Shown in pieces: positions 15,487-24,628 of a stretch of DNA of 63,125 nt; the stretch's first letter is position 1, and the number at the start of each line of letters is the position of its first letter. The position numbers and the translations under genes were made by a program. The stretch spans positions 1 through 63,125 of the forward strand of contig JAPKBM010000009.1 of assembly GCA_026421205.1 (NCBI GenBank). Direction: 5' to 3'. The DNA comes from Planctomycetota bacterium (GTDB taxonomy: Bacteria; Planctomycetota; UBA1135). The notes beneath the pieces are model-generated. The model was not told where the DNA came from, ran no database searches, and saw only the letters and a list, made by a program, of their open reading frames with translations.

Positions 15487-17721
15487 ATGTCGGCACCGAT
15501 GACAGAGGGGTTTTTGTTCGGAGCGCCCCAAGGTCCTTGGGTGCGCGTTGCCCTGGATATGCCGGTGAGGCGTGAGTTTTCCTATGAAGTCCCCGAGGGC
15601 ATGAATGAGATTCAGCCCGGCTGTCGGGCACGCGTTTTATTCGGATCTCGATATTTGATTGGCGTTGTCGTTGGGCTAGACCCTCACCCACCCGAGGGGG
15701 TCAAGCTAGACCGCATTCGTCCGGTCGCAGCTTTGCTGGATAAAGAGCCAATTTTGACACTTCCTTTGTTGCGGCTGGCCAGGCATATGGCGGATACTAC
15801 GTTTTGTTCTTGGGGCGCGGCCTTGGCAGCGATGCTTCCTGCGGCCCTGCGAAAAGATCGGAAACGCCGTATGGTGAAAACGGTGGAGTGGGTGGGTGGA
15901 TTGGATGGTGCGCAGCAGAAATTACTGGAAGAAAGCTTTCCGAAACAAGAGCGGGCGTTGGCTTATCTGAAGAAGGCCGATGGTCCTGTGGAAGTTCGGC
16001 TTTTTAAAGACCGCACGGGTCTTTCGGATTCTCCCTTGAAGACCTTGGAGAAAAAAGGCTGGGTGAAATTTGCCAAGCGAAAGGAATATCTTAATCCATT
16101 TGCAGAGTCTCCTGTTTCCAAGGGAAGCATCCCAACCTTAACTGCTCAGCAAGAGCAATGTGTGAACGAGATTGTTCATTCCTTAGAGGCTCGCCAACAT
16201 CAAGATTATTTGCTTTTTGGAATCACGGGGTCTGGGAAAACAGAGGTTTACTTAAGGGCCTTGGCTACTTGTTTGAAACAAGGACGAGGGGCTATTGTTC
16301 TTGTTCCTGAAATATCATTGACCCCACAAACGGTGGCCCGATTTCGAGAGCGATGTGGTGAGGTGGCCGTTCTTCACTCGGGCTTGACCGACGCCGAGCG
16401 ACATGATCAATGGATTGCTATTCAAGAGGGGAAGCTTCGTGTGGTTGTCGGTGCACGGTCGGCACTTTTTGCGCCCGTCCCTGATTTAGGTTTGATTGTC
16501 GTCGACGAAGAACATGAAAGTACGTTTAAACAGGAATCCGTCCCTCGTTATCACGCACGAGAGCTTGCGCAAGAGCGTGCGCATTTGGAAAAGGCCGTCT
16601 GCGTTCTTGGTTCTGCGACACCTTCTTTAGAGTCTTGGTGTGCTGCACAAAAACCGGGAGGAATGAGGCTGTTGGAGCTCCGAAGCCGCGTGGCAGGCGG
16701 TGCCCTCCCGGAGGTTTTGGTGGTCGATATGCGTTCGGAAAAACCGGAAACTGGGCACTGGCTGGTGGTTTCAAAGCCACTTGAAGTGCAAATGGGAAAG
16801 GCGTTAGAGAAAGAAGAGAAGGTGATTTTGTTTTTAAATCAACGTGGCTTTGCACCAGCTTGGCACTGCAAGATTTGCGGAGGCAGTGTGCATTGCAAGC
16901 AATGTGATGTCGCATTGACTTACCATCGCTGGAGAAAGAAAGCTCTTTGTCATTACTGCATGGAGGAAACCCCTCCGCCGAGGGTCTGTCCTGAATGCCA
17001 TCACCCCGTGGGTTTAGTTGGCGTCGGAACTGAGCGCGCCGAAGACACGGTAGAGCGGATGTTCCCAAAAGCGCAACTCGCTCGCATGGATAGAGACACC
17101 ATGCTTCGGCGAGAATCTTATGAGGAAGTTCTCCGAGGTTTTGGCGCCGGAGAATCGCAGATTCTTTTGGGGACACAAATGGTAGCAAAGGGCTTAGATT
17201 TCCCCGACGTCACCGTGGTCGGTGTGTTGAATGCAGATACAGCATTGCACCATCCAGATTTCCGAGCCTCAGAGCGTTGTTTTAATTTGGTCACACAGGT
17301 GAGTGGCCGCGCGGGCCGAAGTGACCTGGGGGGGCGAGTAGTCGTGCAAACATGGATGCCAGATCACCCTGCCATTCGCTTTTCTTCCAAGCATGATTAC
17401 CGAGGTTTTGCGGAAGGGGAACTTAAGGAGCGGGAAATGTTTGGGTACCCACCTTTTGGAGCAGCCATTCGCTTTCAGTTTGAGGCGGCCGATGTGTTGA
17501 AGGTGGAATCTATGGCAGCGGCCGCCGCAGCGCAGTTGCAGGAAGTGTCAGCTCCTGGGTGTGTGTTGATGGGGCCTGCTCCACCGCCGGTAGAAAAAAT
17601 AAAAGGTCGCGTGCGTCGGCAGATTCTTTTGAAGGCCACTCCCCCTGACGCCTTGCGGCCATTGTTACCCGTGCTTTATGAGCTCTGTCAAAAAACGGGC
17701 GTGACGGTGGATCGCCTTTAA
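15487..17721 (+). CDS. priA: Primosomal replication-restart helicase PriA
   Basis: 3'-to-5' DNA helicase that reloads the replisome at stalled forks. The 744 residues show the N-terminal 3'-DNA-binding domain (WVRVALDMPVRREFSYEVP), helicase lobe 1 with Walker A GITGSGKTEVY and Walker B VVDEEHE, and the zinc-binding insertion with eight cysteines (CKICGG, CKQC, CHYC, CPEC). Helicase lobe 2 has TQMVAKGLDFPDV and QVSGRAGR, and a C-terminal domain follows. Start candidates are ATGs at 15478, 15487 and 15499; 15487 is a compromise. The stop abuts the stop of the convergent HEAT/VWA gene. Assignment is certain, the exact start less so. Confidence 0.97.
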   Translation: MSAPMTEGFLFGAPQGPWVRVALDMPVRREFSYEVPEGMNEIQPGCRARVLFGSRYLIGVVVGLDPHPPEGVKLDRIRPVAALLDKEPILTLPLLRLARHMADTTFCSWGAALAAMLPAALRKDRKRRMVKTVEWVGGLDGAQQKLLEESFPKQERALAYLKKADGPVEVRLFKDRTGLSDSPLKTLEKKGWVKFAKRKEYLNPFAESPVSKGSIPTLTAQQEQCVNEIVHSLEARQHQDYLLFGITGSGKTEVYLRALATCLKQGRGAIVLVPEISLTPQTVARFRERCGEVAVLHSGLTDAERHDQWIAIQEGKLRVVVGARSALFAPVPDLGLIVVDEEHESTFKQESVPRYHARELAQERAHLEKAVCVLGSATPSLESWCAAQKPGGMRLLELRSRVAGGALPEVLVVDMRSEKPETGHWLVVSKPLEVQMGKALEKEEKVILFLNQRGFAPAWHCKICGGSVHCKQCDVALTYHRWRKKALCHYCMEETPPPRVCPECHHPVGLVGVGTERAEDTVERMFPKAQLARMDRDTMLRRESYEEVLRGFGAGESQILLGTQMVAKGLDFPDVTVVGVLNADTALHHPDFRASERCFNLVTQVSGRAGRSDLGGRVVVQTWMPDHPAIRFSSKHDYRGFAEGELKEREMFGYPPFGAAIRFQFEAADVLKVESMAAAAAAQLQEVSAPGCVLMGPAPPPVEKIKGRVRRQILLKATPPDALRPLLPVLYELCQKTGVTVDRL

Positions 17722-19710
17722 TTAAGGCTTCGCCTGAAACCCACCACGCAAGTCCACAGCAGTACCACCGTTAATGATGGCTAGTTCTTCTAAGAAGTTT
17801 CCGTGCACATCTCCTGCGGCAATAGTATGAATACGAATACGACGATTTCGATTCATCTCAGAGGTCAGATCGACAATTCTAGTCTTGAGTGTTTCGCCGA
17901 CGGTGGGGTCTCCATCGGTCATGAGATAAATGGATTGCACGTCGGGGATGTCCAAGGCTGTTCTTAGAGAATCCCAAAGATTGGTTCCGCCGTAGGCACC
18001 CGCTTTGTCCAAGAACGCATCCGCATCGGATTTGTTTTTGTCATTTGCCTCGAGAAGCGTTCCTTGCCAGGATTGCGCGGAGCTACTAAAGAGCACGATG
18101 CCGAAGGAGTTTTCTGCCGTAAGGTGCTGAATTGCATTGCGCAATTCTTCCGTGAAAAAGTCAAAGTAGGTGCGCGCGTCGGGTGTGTAATTCATACCCA
18201 TTGATCCACTGACATCCAAAATGAAAACGACACCGCCTGGGCGAATGGTAATGCCGTGATAGGTGCTTGCAATCGTGTGCATTTCGCTCTTACTTTTCCG
18301 ATTTTCACGAGCCGCTTTCATGGCCTCGGCTTCTTTTGGGGTCGGCAGGGTGTAGTTCGAAGTACGGTCTTCCGCCCACTTTCCCCAAGCGTAAGGCGTG
18401 CGGCCAAAATCTTCCCCAGTCATTCTCATCAAAGCGTGATAAGTCAAATCTCTCACGAGACCACTTTCATTTTCCATGTGATGGGCCAAGGCTTTCACAG
18501 ACTTCATCGTGCGGATCATCTCGAGGGTCTCCACAGCCACGTCACGAATTGTCCACGTCGGGTCCTTCAGAAGTTGAAGGAAGACGGGGAAAGAAAGAGA
18601 GTCCGGCAAAGCACTTAATGCCATGGTGGCACCTAAGCGAACAGCCGGGTTTTCATGACTTGCCAGCGCGAGGATTCTCTCCTGATGCTCTTTGGGGACT
18701 TGCGGATATTTCCTTAAGGCGCGTACTGCATCGGCACGCACGCGAACGAGCTCATGATCAAGAAGCGGAACAAGCAAATCCCAAATTTTATCAGGATGTG
18801 ATGCCTCAATACCTCGCAAGGCAAGGCGTCGGGTGTCGTCGACCTTCGATTTCAAGTGGGGAATAAAAGCGGGGCCAGAAACCTCGGGTTGCACTTCAGC
18901 AACTTGCACCAAGGCTTCCATAAACAAAATTAAATCTTCCTTCTTTGCCTTACCGACGGCCTTTGCCAACACCTTGGCCTGCTCTTTTTCAAAAGATCGT
19001 GCCAGTGCATTCCGAAGAGCAAGACGGAGATCAGGGGCACGCGCTTTTTTTACAGCCCTAACGAGGGCCTCAGTGCTTTTCCTCCTACCGACTTCCCCGC
19101 AAGCCTTTGCCGCAGCAATGCGTACACTGAGGTTGGCGTCGGCTAAAGACTTCATGGATATCTTTGCGCCTTTCTCCAATTTCATCTTTGCAACGCCTCG
19201 AAGGGCGGCGGACCGAACGAGTCCATTTTTTTCTTTGAGAGACTTGAGGATGAGTTGCTCGGAGTTGGGCCATTCCGCCATGGAAAGCCGTTTCAGAGTG
19301 AGTGCGCGAATTTGCGGATGGTCTTCCTTTTCAAAGAGATCAAAAAGACCCTGGAGGCCAGAATCCCCCTGATCTGCGAGGACATCCACGGCGACGAGTC
19401 GGTCCGGAATATGACGAGACTGCGTCAGGATTTCTTTGAGCGCCTCGATGGAATAAGGGGTTTTGCAGACCCCTAGGGCCCGAATAGCCGTTTCCCGAAG
19501 AGGGCCGGAGAAGTTCGGCTGCAGCTTCATCAGGGCCTGTGCTGCGTCTTCGGAGTGTTTTTTTGCAATATCGAGGAGCAATTGCGCCAATTTCTCCTGA
19601 TTTTCTTGCTTTCCGCGCCATTCTTCGGCCATTTTGACCATTGCAGGTAATTCCACAGAACTTAGTTCTTGCGGAAGGGGCACGAGGAGGAGAAGGGCAA
19701 AAAGGCTCAT
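17722..19710 (-). CDS. Secreted HEAT-repeat protein with C-terminal von Willebrand A domain
   Basis: A 662-residue protein with a short N-terminal hydrophobic leader (LFALLLLVPLPQ). About nine HEAT-like helical repeats cover residues 40-400 (units such as TAIRALGVCKTPYSIEALK and AAAKACGEVGRRKSTEAL). A VWA domain follows at about 495-660 with MIDAS motif DVSGS (D near 499), a GGTNLWD threonine motif and MTDGDPTVG. VWA domains bind ligands through a metal, and HEAT arrays are protein-binding, so a surface or periplasmic adhesion/scaffold role is plausible; there is no catalytic motif. The HEAT-VWA combination is frequent in planctomycetes. The gene stands alone between priA (convergent) and a divergent lipoprotein gene. 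Confidence 0.85.
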   Translation of the reverse strand: MSLFALLLLVPLPQELSSVELPAMVKMAEEWRGKQENQEKLAQLLLDIAKKHSEDAAQALMKLQPNFSGPLRETAIRALGVCKTPYSIEALKEILTQSRHIPDRLVAVDVLADQGDSGLQGLFDLFEKEDHPQIRALTLKRLSMAEWPNSEQLILKSLKEKNGLVRSAALRGVAKMKLEKGAKISMKSLADANLSVRIAAAKACGEVGRRKSTEALVRAVKKARAPDLRLALRNALARSFEKEQAKVLAKAVGKAKKEDLILFMEALVQVAEVQPEVSGPAFIPHLKSKVDDTRRLALRGIEASHPDKIWDLLVPLLDHELVRVRADAVRALRKYPQVPKEHQERILALASHENPAVRLGATMALSALPDSLSFPVFLQLLKDPTWTIRDVAVETLEMIRTMKSVKALAHHMENESGLVRDLTYHALMRMTGEDFGRTPYAWGKWAEDRTSNYTLPTPKEAEAMKAARENRKSKSEMHTIASTYHGITIRPGGVVFILDVSGSMGMNYTPDARTYFDFFTEELRNAIQHLTAENSFGIVLFSSSAQSWQGTLLEANDKNKSDADAFLDKAGAYGGTNLWDSLRTALDIPDVQSIYLMTDGDPTVGETLKTRIVDLTSEMNRNRRIRIHTIAAGDVHGNFLEELAIINGGTAVDLRGGFQAKP

Positions 19711-19781
19711 TAGGTCTTCAAAAATAGCCGATAAAGGTCAAGCAGGCATTCTACGCCACTTCCCATCCTTCGTTTCACGTT

Positions 19782-22136
19782 TTGACTTCTTCCTCGCGAC
19801 CCCTCCGATTTAGGGAGTTCCTCCTTGTTCTTCTAGCTTCTTGCGGGCCAGATTTTGGTGAGGGCGGCAATGGAGCTCCTCCTCCAGGAGGTGAAAATGG
19901 GGGACTTGTTGCTGAAATGACGGACTCCAGACAGGAAGGCACTCGGCTTGTCGTGGATTTATTGAACGTCGATGGCAATTCCGCGCGACTCACGGTTCAC
20001 TGGGCGGGTGGAAGCCAAGAGGTTGGAATCTCATTGGCCCGCAATTCTCAAGTGACCTTTGAAATCCCAGAACAAGGAAACCCACTTGCGGAAGTAGGAG
20101 TTTCTTTGGAGCTTCGGGATGCTGAGGACCGGGTTTATCAAAGCCAGATCCTGACGGTGGTTGAGCCGGTGCGTTTGCCCGACCATCCTTTGTTAGCTTT
20201 GAACCAGGCTGACATCAACACCTTGCTTCCTCGGTATCAATCCGAGGGTCGTGCGTCCAACGTGCTGGGGTCTTTGGTCGGGGCCTGTGCGCAACGACTT
20301 CCTGAGCCGGTTGAGGTTCCGCTCGTCGGCGGTGCTTGGAGTGCTCTGTACTCCTGCCCTGTTCATGGGGCCACATTGACTTATCTTTCCGACATTGAGC
20401 ATCAATGCCCCGTGGATGAAGTGATTTATACGGGAAGTCCTTACAACGAAGTTGTCATTTCTATACGGCACAGAGACTACGCCCACCAAGCATTTGATCA
20501 TGGCGTGGCCTGGATTTTGACTGGAAACATTCAACACGCCCGACGCGTCCGAGATATTTTGGATGGCTACGCGTTGGCCTACCCCAATTATGATCTTCAT
20601 GATAAGCATGGGGGAAGCGGGCCGAGCAGTGCAAAGGTCTTTCCGCAAACGTTGGATGAAGCCGAATGGTTAATTGAGTTGGCGCGCGGTTGGGATCTGA
20701 TTCGAGGCTCCGGCGTTTCTTCGGAAGAGCAAAGGCAAAGAATTCAAAACGATTTGTTCGCCGCATCCGCCGACCTTATTGCCGGGCATGAAGTCGGTAT
20801 TCATAATATTCAGTGCTGGCACAACTCGGCAATCTTGTTGGCGAACTTGTTGGCCCAAAGATTTCCTGAAGCCCGTAAGGCGATTCACGGTGATGTGGGC
20901 TTGTTAAAGCAAATGGAAGAAGGCGTTCTTTCCGATGGCCTTTGGCACGAAGGCTCCTTTGGGTATCACTTCTACGCCATTCGTGGTCTGCTCCCTGCAT
21001 TGCAGGCTATCCGTCGGATTGAGCACACCTTGGATTACTCTTCTTTGGTTGAAATGCTGAAATCTCCGTATGCAGCTATGCTCCCACCGGGAACGCTGCC
21101 TCTATTGAATGATGGAGGAGAGCAAGACTTCACAAACTCTTTGAGTGAAGTGTATGAGCAGGGCGTCGGCCTGTTCACGAGCAACCCAGAATTGGCAACG
21201 CCACTATTAATTTGGGGGCGTGGGAATACCGTGGAATCTATTTTGTATGGGCCGAAGAATTTGAAAAATTGGGAATGGGAGGATTTGGAGTCCGGCGTCT
21301 TCGGGGAATCGGGGATTTCCGTGATGCATTCCGGCTCCCCTCAGCAACGGTCCACCGCTTTGGTGGACTATGGACCTCATGGTAGTGGCCATGGCCACCC
21401 CGACAAGTTGGGCTTGACCTTGTGGCTCGAGGGTCAGCCCGTTTTTGTGGAAGCCGGATCCATTGGTTACGGGACGGGGCTTTACCGTGGCTGGTACAAG
21501 CGCACTTTGGCGCATAATTTATTAGTTCGAGATGGGGTCAATCAAGAAGAGTGCGCCGGCGAATTGGTGCGCTTTGAGTCCGATCAAGGAACGAGTACTA
21601 CCGTGGTGAAGACGTCGGCGGCCTATCCTGGATCCACTTTGGCGCGCTTGTCGCATCTCACGGAGACTGGGGTGATGGCAGATTTACTTCGCGTGGAATC
21701 AACTGAGGAGCATATTTATGACTATGTCCTTCATGGCGCTGGAACCGCAACCTTGTCCATTCCGACGAACCCAGGAAATCTTTTGTACGGCGGGCCCTAT
21801 CGCTACATCAAAGATGTTGTGGAGGCCGATGTTAACACTGATTTCGAGGTCGTCTTCAAAACGGATGTCGGGAGTCAAACTCTTCACGTCATGGGTGAGG
21901 TCGGGACGCGGGTTTACTTGGGCCGTGCGCCAGGGCATCCTGCGGGGAGTGACCATCCTGTGTTGATTGTTCGCAGGAGAACGCAAAATACATCCTTTGC
22001 CAGCGTGGTAACTTCCGGTACGGAATTGCGCGCTGGAGTTTCATTGGCTTTGTCCACTGACGGAAAAACGTTGGAACTGGCGCTGCCCAGCCAAGCCGAG
22101 GCTGTAAGTTTGCCGCTGGAAATGCCCGCGCCTTAG
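19782..22136 (+). CDS. Heparinase II/III-like lipoprotein
   Basis: A 784-residue predicted lipoprotein, TTG start. The leader MTSSSRPLRFREFLLVLLASC has a lipobox LLASC; the following GGNGAPPPGGENGG is a flexible linker. A beta domain (about 50-130) precedes an alpha/alpha-toroid (about 150-450, with IQCWHNSAILLANLL and HEGSFGYHFYAI). A heparinase II/III-type beta-sandwich follows (about 500-780), including HGSGHGHPDKLGLTLWLEG and GTGLYRGWYKRTLAHN, whose His and Tyr match polysaccharide-lyase catalytic patterns. It probably cleaves an acidic polysaccharide at the cell surface; which one cannot be told. No sugar-utilisation cluster is adjacent. Its stop overlaps the convergent BI-1 gene by 4 bp. 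Confidence 0.85.
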   Translation: MTSSSRPLRFREFLLVLLASCGPDFGEGGNGAPPPGGENGGLVAEMTDSRQEGTRLVVDLLNVDGNSARLTVHWAGGSQEVGISLARNSQVTFEIPEQGNPLAEVGVSLELRDAEDRVYQSQILTVVEPVRLPDHPLLALNQADINTLLPRYQSEGRASNVLGSLVGACAQRLPEPVEVPLVGGAWSALYSCPVHGATLTYLSDIEHQCPVDEVIYTGSPYNEVVISIRHRDYAHQAFDHGVAWILTGNIQHARRVRDILDGYALAYPNYDLHDKHGGSGPSSAKVFPQTLDEAEWLIELARGWDLIRGSGVSSEEQRQRIQNDLFAASADLIAGHEVGIHNIQCWHNSAILLANLLAQRFPEARKAIHGDVGLLKQMEEGVLSDGLWHEGSFGYHFYAIRGLLPALQAIRRIEHTLDYSSLVEMLKSPYAAMLPPGTLPLLNDGGEQDFTNSLSEVYEQGVGLFTSNPELATPLLIWGRGNTVESILYGPKNLKNWEWEDLESGVFGESGISVMHSGSPQQRSTALVDYGPHGSGHGHPDKLGLTLWLEGQPVFVEAGSIGYGTGLYRGWYKRTLAHNLLVRDGVNQEECAGELVRFESDQGTSTTVVKTSAAYPGSTLARLSHLTETGVMADLLRVESTEEHIYDYVLHGAGTATLSIPTNPGNLLYGGPYRYIKDVVEADVNTDFEVVFKTDVGSQTLHVMGEVGTRVYLGRAPGHPAGSDHPVLIVRRRTQNTSFASVVTSGTELRAGVSLALSTDGKTLELALPSQAEAVSLPLEMPAP

Positions 22137-22858
22137 TCTCTGCGAGAAAACAGTCTTAGGATGTGGATGAACATAATGACGAAGTCTAAGAAAATCGTCA
22201 GAGCTGCCGACGCTGCCATGTTGGCTGGGTAGCGGTGCAAAATCATGGACGTGTCATAGATCATGAATCCTGCAAAGAGCAAGACCATGGCGGCGGAGTA
22301 ACCCCAGCCCATGACGAAGCCGGCGCCAATTCCGAAGAAGGACAACACGGCAATGCCCATCATGAGCCAAAAGCCTGTCCACAGGGCTGCGCGCATCCAA
22401 GAAAAGTCTTTCTTGGTAAGAAGCACGTAAGCCGTCAAGCCACCGAAGACGACCGCGGTAAGGCCGAAGGCTTGAAAGACGACGCCGGGACCGGACGTGG
22501 CGACCACCTGGCCGACCATGGGCGAAACCATGAGGCCTTCAAGGACCGCAAAGAGCCCAAGGCCAATGAGGTTGAGTGGAAATCGTTTTGCAGTGACTCG
22601 GGCAAGGAAGAAAATAGCGGCCATAAACAAGATGAAACTCATAAAACCCATGCGAGCAAACAATAGATTCACCCAAGAGTCTGCGGGTTGTGTGGCACCC
22701 CACGCCATGGTGCCTACAAAAATTAAAATGGCCATGGAGAAGAGGGAGTACACCTTCCGAAGAAAAGCCATGCGGACAGGGGTGTCCGCCAAGCTTGCCG
22801 GCACGGTGTCGGCGGAGCCTTCAAAGGTTGTAGTCCGAGAGTTTGGGAAAGTACGCAT
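22133..22858 (-). CDS. Bax inhibitor-1/YccA-family membrane protein
   Basis: Integral membrane protein of 241 residues with about seven hydrophobic helices and the UPF0005/BI-1 layout. A 30-residue hydrophilic N-terminus (ASLADTPVRMAFLRKVYSLF) precedes the TM helices, and a C-terminal helix pair contains MIYDTSMILHRYP, the family's conserved acidic segment linked to calcium leak. Family members act in membrane stress and ion homeostasis, and in E. coli YccA binds FtsH. It lies 9 bp downstream of the symporter gene on the same strand, so it is probably the last gene of the nagZ-like / symporter / BI-1 order read in the minus direction. Confidence 0.92.
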   Translation of the reverse strand: MRTFPNSRTTTFEGSADTVPASLADTPVRMAFLRKVYSLFSMAILIFVGTMAWGATQPADSWVNLLFARMGFMSFILFMAAIFFLARVTAKRFPLNLIGLGLFAVLEGLMVSPMVGQVVATSGPGVVFQAFGLTAVVFGGLTAYVLLTKKDFSWMRAALWTGFWLMMGIAVLSFFGIGAGFVMGWGYSAAMVLLFAGFMIYDTSMILHRYPANMAASAALTIFLDFVIMFIHILRLFSRRD

Positions 22859-22867
22859 GGGGAGATT

Positions 22868-24628
22868 TTACTGTTTTCTTTGGAAGACCGGATGCCAGTT
22901 TTTTGCCAAGGCAAGAAAACCCGCAAGGGCCGTCCCGAAGTAAATGAGTGAGGCCTGGCCCAAGAGCCACGCGCCGATACCCAAGGTGAGACCAAGAATC
23001 AAGGCAACCCCTCCTGCCCAGCCTACGAAGAGCGCGCGAAGAGGGTTATGGGAATTTTCCATCCGGAAAGGCTTCCAAGCGCCGACGGGTTGCACGGTGT
23101 CGTAAAAGGCCTGCAATTTTTCTTTAGAAACCGGCGGAGTCATCCAGGTTACGATGAGCATAACGACCAAGGAAATACCCACAACAAGGGCATAGCTGAG
23201 TGGATAAGGAATGGGGCTCCCCAGAGCAATCAATCCCATTGTGACCACGGTGGAAGATATCAAGGCGCTGATTTCTGTCCAGGCATTGGTGCGCCACCAA
23301 AACCATCGCAAAAGCATGGCGGGCCCTAAGCCACCCAATAAGCTGAGAGAAAAAGTGAAGAGGTCGGAAATGCTGTCGGCAATTACAGCAAGACTTCCAG
23401 CCAGAACCGCAATGGCCACTTCGGTGAACCGGCCGACCCAAACGTAGTGCTTTGGTGGTTTATTTTTTTTGATAAAGCGCCGGTACAAATCGTTTACGAA
23501 ATAGGATGACGCTAAATTAAAATGCGTATCCAACGTGCTCATAAATGCGGCCAGGAAACTTGCGCACAACAATCCAAACCATCCAGGGCCGAGGAGGTCC
23601 GCCATCATCATGGGGTAGGCAGCCTCATGGTCTGGGACAAGACTTCCATCGCCCAAGGTAATCATGGGGAGATCCGCGGCAGGAATCAGAATCATGGAAG
23701 CCAGCGCAACAAAAATCCAAGGCCAAGGTCGGATGGCGTAGTGGGCAATGTGGAACCAAAGAGCGGCTTTACGTGCGTGCTCTGGGTCTTTGGAAGCAGA
23801 GAAACGTTGCACGGCTGCCCCGCCGCCGTCGGCATTTTTATTGAGCCAGCCTTGCACGCCAAAGAAAATCAGGAAGGCGCCGAAGCCCTGTGTCCACCAG
23901 GCAAGGTCTTCCCATCCTGAATCTGTGGAAGGAAAAAGAGAGGTCGTAGTTTCCGAGAGCGTTTGGAAAGCCTCGCGCGCGCCGTCTAAGCCACCCAACA
24001 TTTCAGAAGCACGAGTTGCTAGCAAAATGGCGCCAATCATGGCGAGGAAGAACTGGAAAAAATCCGTGACCACAACACCCCAAAACCCCGAAAGAAAAGA
24101 GTAGGTCAGGGCAAGGCCGACGCCTCCTGTGATGATGGCAGTGTCCCAAGAGTCGTCGGGTAAATCCAAAACCACACGCACTACTTTTTTCATGGCAACA
24201 AGAACCCAAGTGAGCACGATGGTGTTGGTAATGACCGCGTGGTAGCCGCCGAAAAAAGCACGGAGCCTCAATGCAGGCTTGCCCTCGTACCGATGCTCAA
24301 TTAACTCTGCATCCGTGGTGACTTTAAGGCGCCGCCACCAACCCGCAATGACGAGAAAAGAAAGTGCCCCGCCGACGGCCATGCCCCACCACAACCAGTT
24401 TTTCGAAATGCCCGCGGAGCGAACCCACCCCGTGATGACTAAAGGGGTGTCGGCGGCAAAGGTCGTGGCCACCATGGAGGTGCCGGCAACCCACCAGGGC
24501 AGACTTCGGCCGGCGAGGTAAAAGTCATCGGTGGAGCGGCTGGCTCGTCGGGCAAGCCAAACTCCAGTTCCAAGGGCAAGGACAAGGTAGGCGCCGACGG
24601 CCAGCCAATCCAGCGGGTGGAATCTCAC
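22868..24628 (-). CDS. Sodium:solute symporter (SSS family)
   Basis: Transporter of 586 residues with about 14 predicted TM helices and the SSS/SGLT signatures: GRSLPWWVAGTSMVATTFAADTP in the first helices and AAFMSTLDTHFNLASSYFVND, the Na+-site helix, near residue 350. The C-terminal region has further helices. It starts with GTG at 24628 in a GTGA overlap with the stop of the GH3 gene, so the two are translationally coupled. By context the substrate may be an amino sugar or a peptidoglycan-derived saccharide released by the coupled hexosaminidase; the sequence alone does not prove it. Confidence 0.92.
   Translation of the reverse strand: MRFHPLDWLAVGAYLVLALGTGVWLARRASRSTDDFYLAGRSLPWWVAGTSMVATTFAADTPLVITGWVRSAGISKNWLWWGMAVGGALSFLVIAGWWRRLKVTTDAELIEHRYEGKPALRLRAFFGGYHAVITNTIVLTWVLVAMKKVVRVVLDLPDDSWDTAIITGGVGLALTYSFLSGFWGVVVTDFFQFFLAMIGAILLATRASEMLGGLDGAREAFQTLSETTTSLFPSTDSGWEDLAWWTQGFGAFLIFFGVQGWLNKNADGGGAAVQRFSASKDPEHARKAALWFHIAHYAIRPWPWIFVALASMILIPAADLPMITLGDGSLVPDHEAAYPMMMADLLGPGWFGLLCASFLAAFMSTLDTHFNLASSYFVNDLYRRFIKKNKPPKHYVWVGRFTEVAIAVLAGSLAVIADSISDLFTFSLSLLGGLGPAMLLRWFWWRTNAWTEISALISSTVVTMGLIALGSPIPYPLSYALVVGISLVVMLIVTWMTPPVSKEKLQAFYDTVQPVGAWKPFRMENSHNPLRALFVGWAGGVALILGLTLGIGAWLLGQASLIYFGTALAGFLALAKNWHPVFQRKQ

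Noticed and set aside
16526-17188. 220-codon frame opposite priA
   Set aside because: Overlaps PriA helicase motifs on the other strand; its composition is that of a shadow frame.
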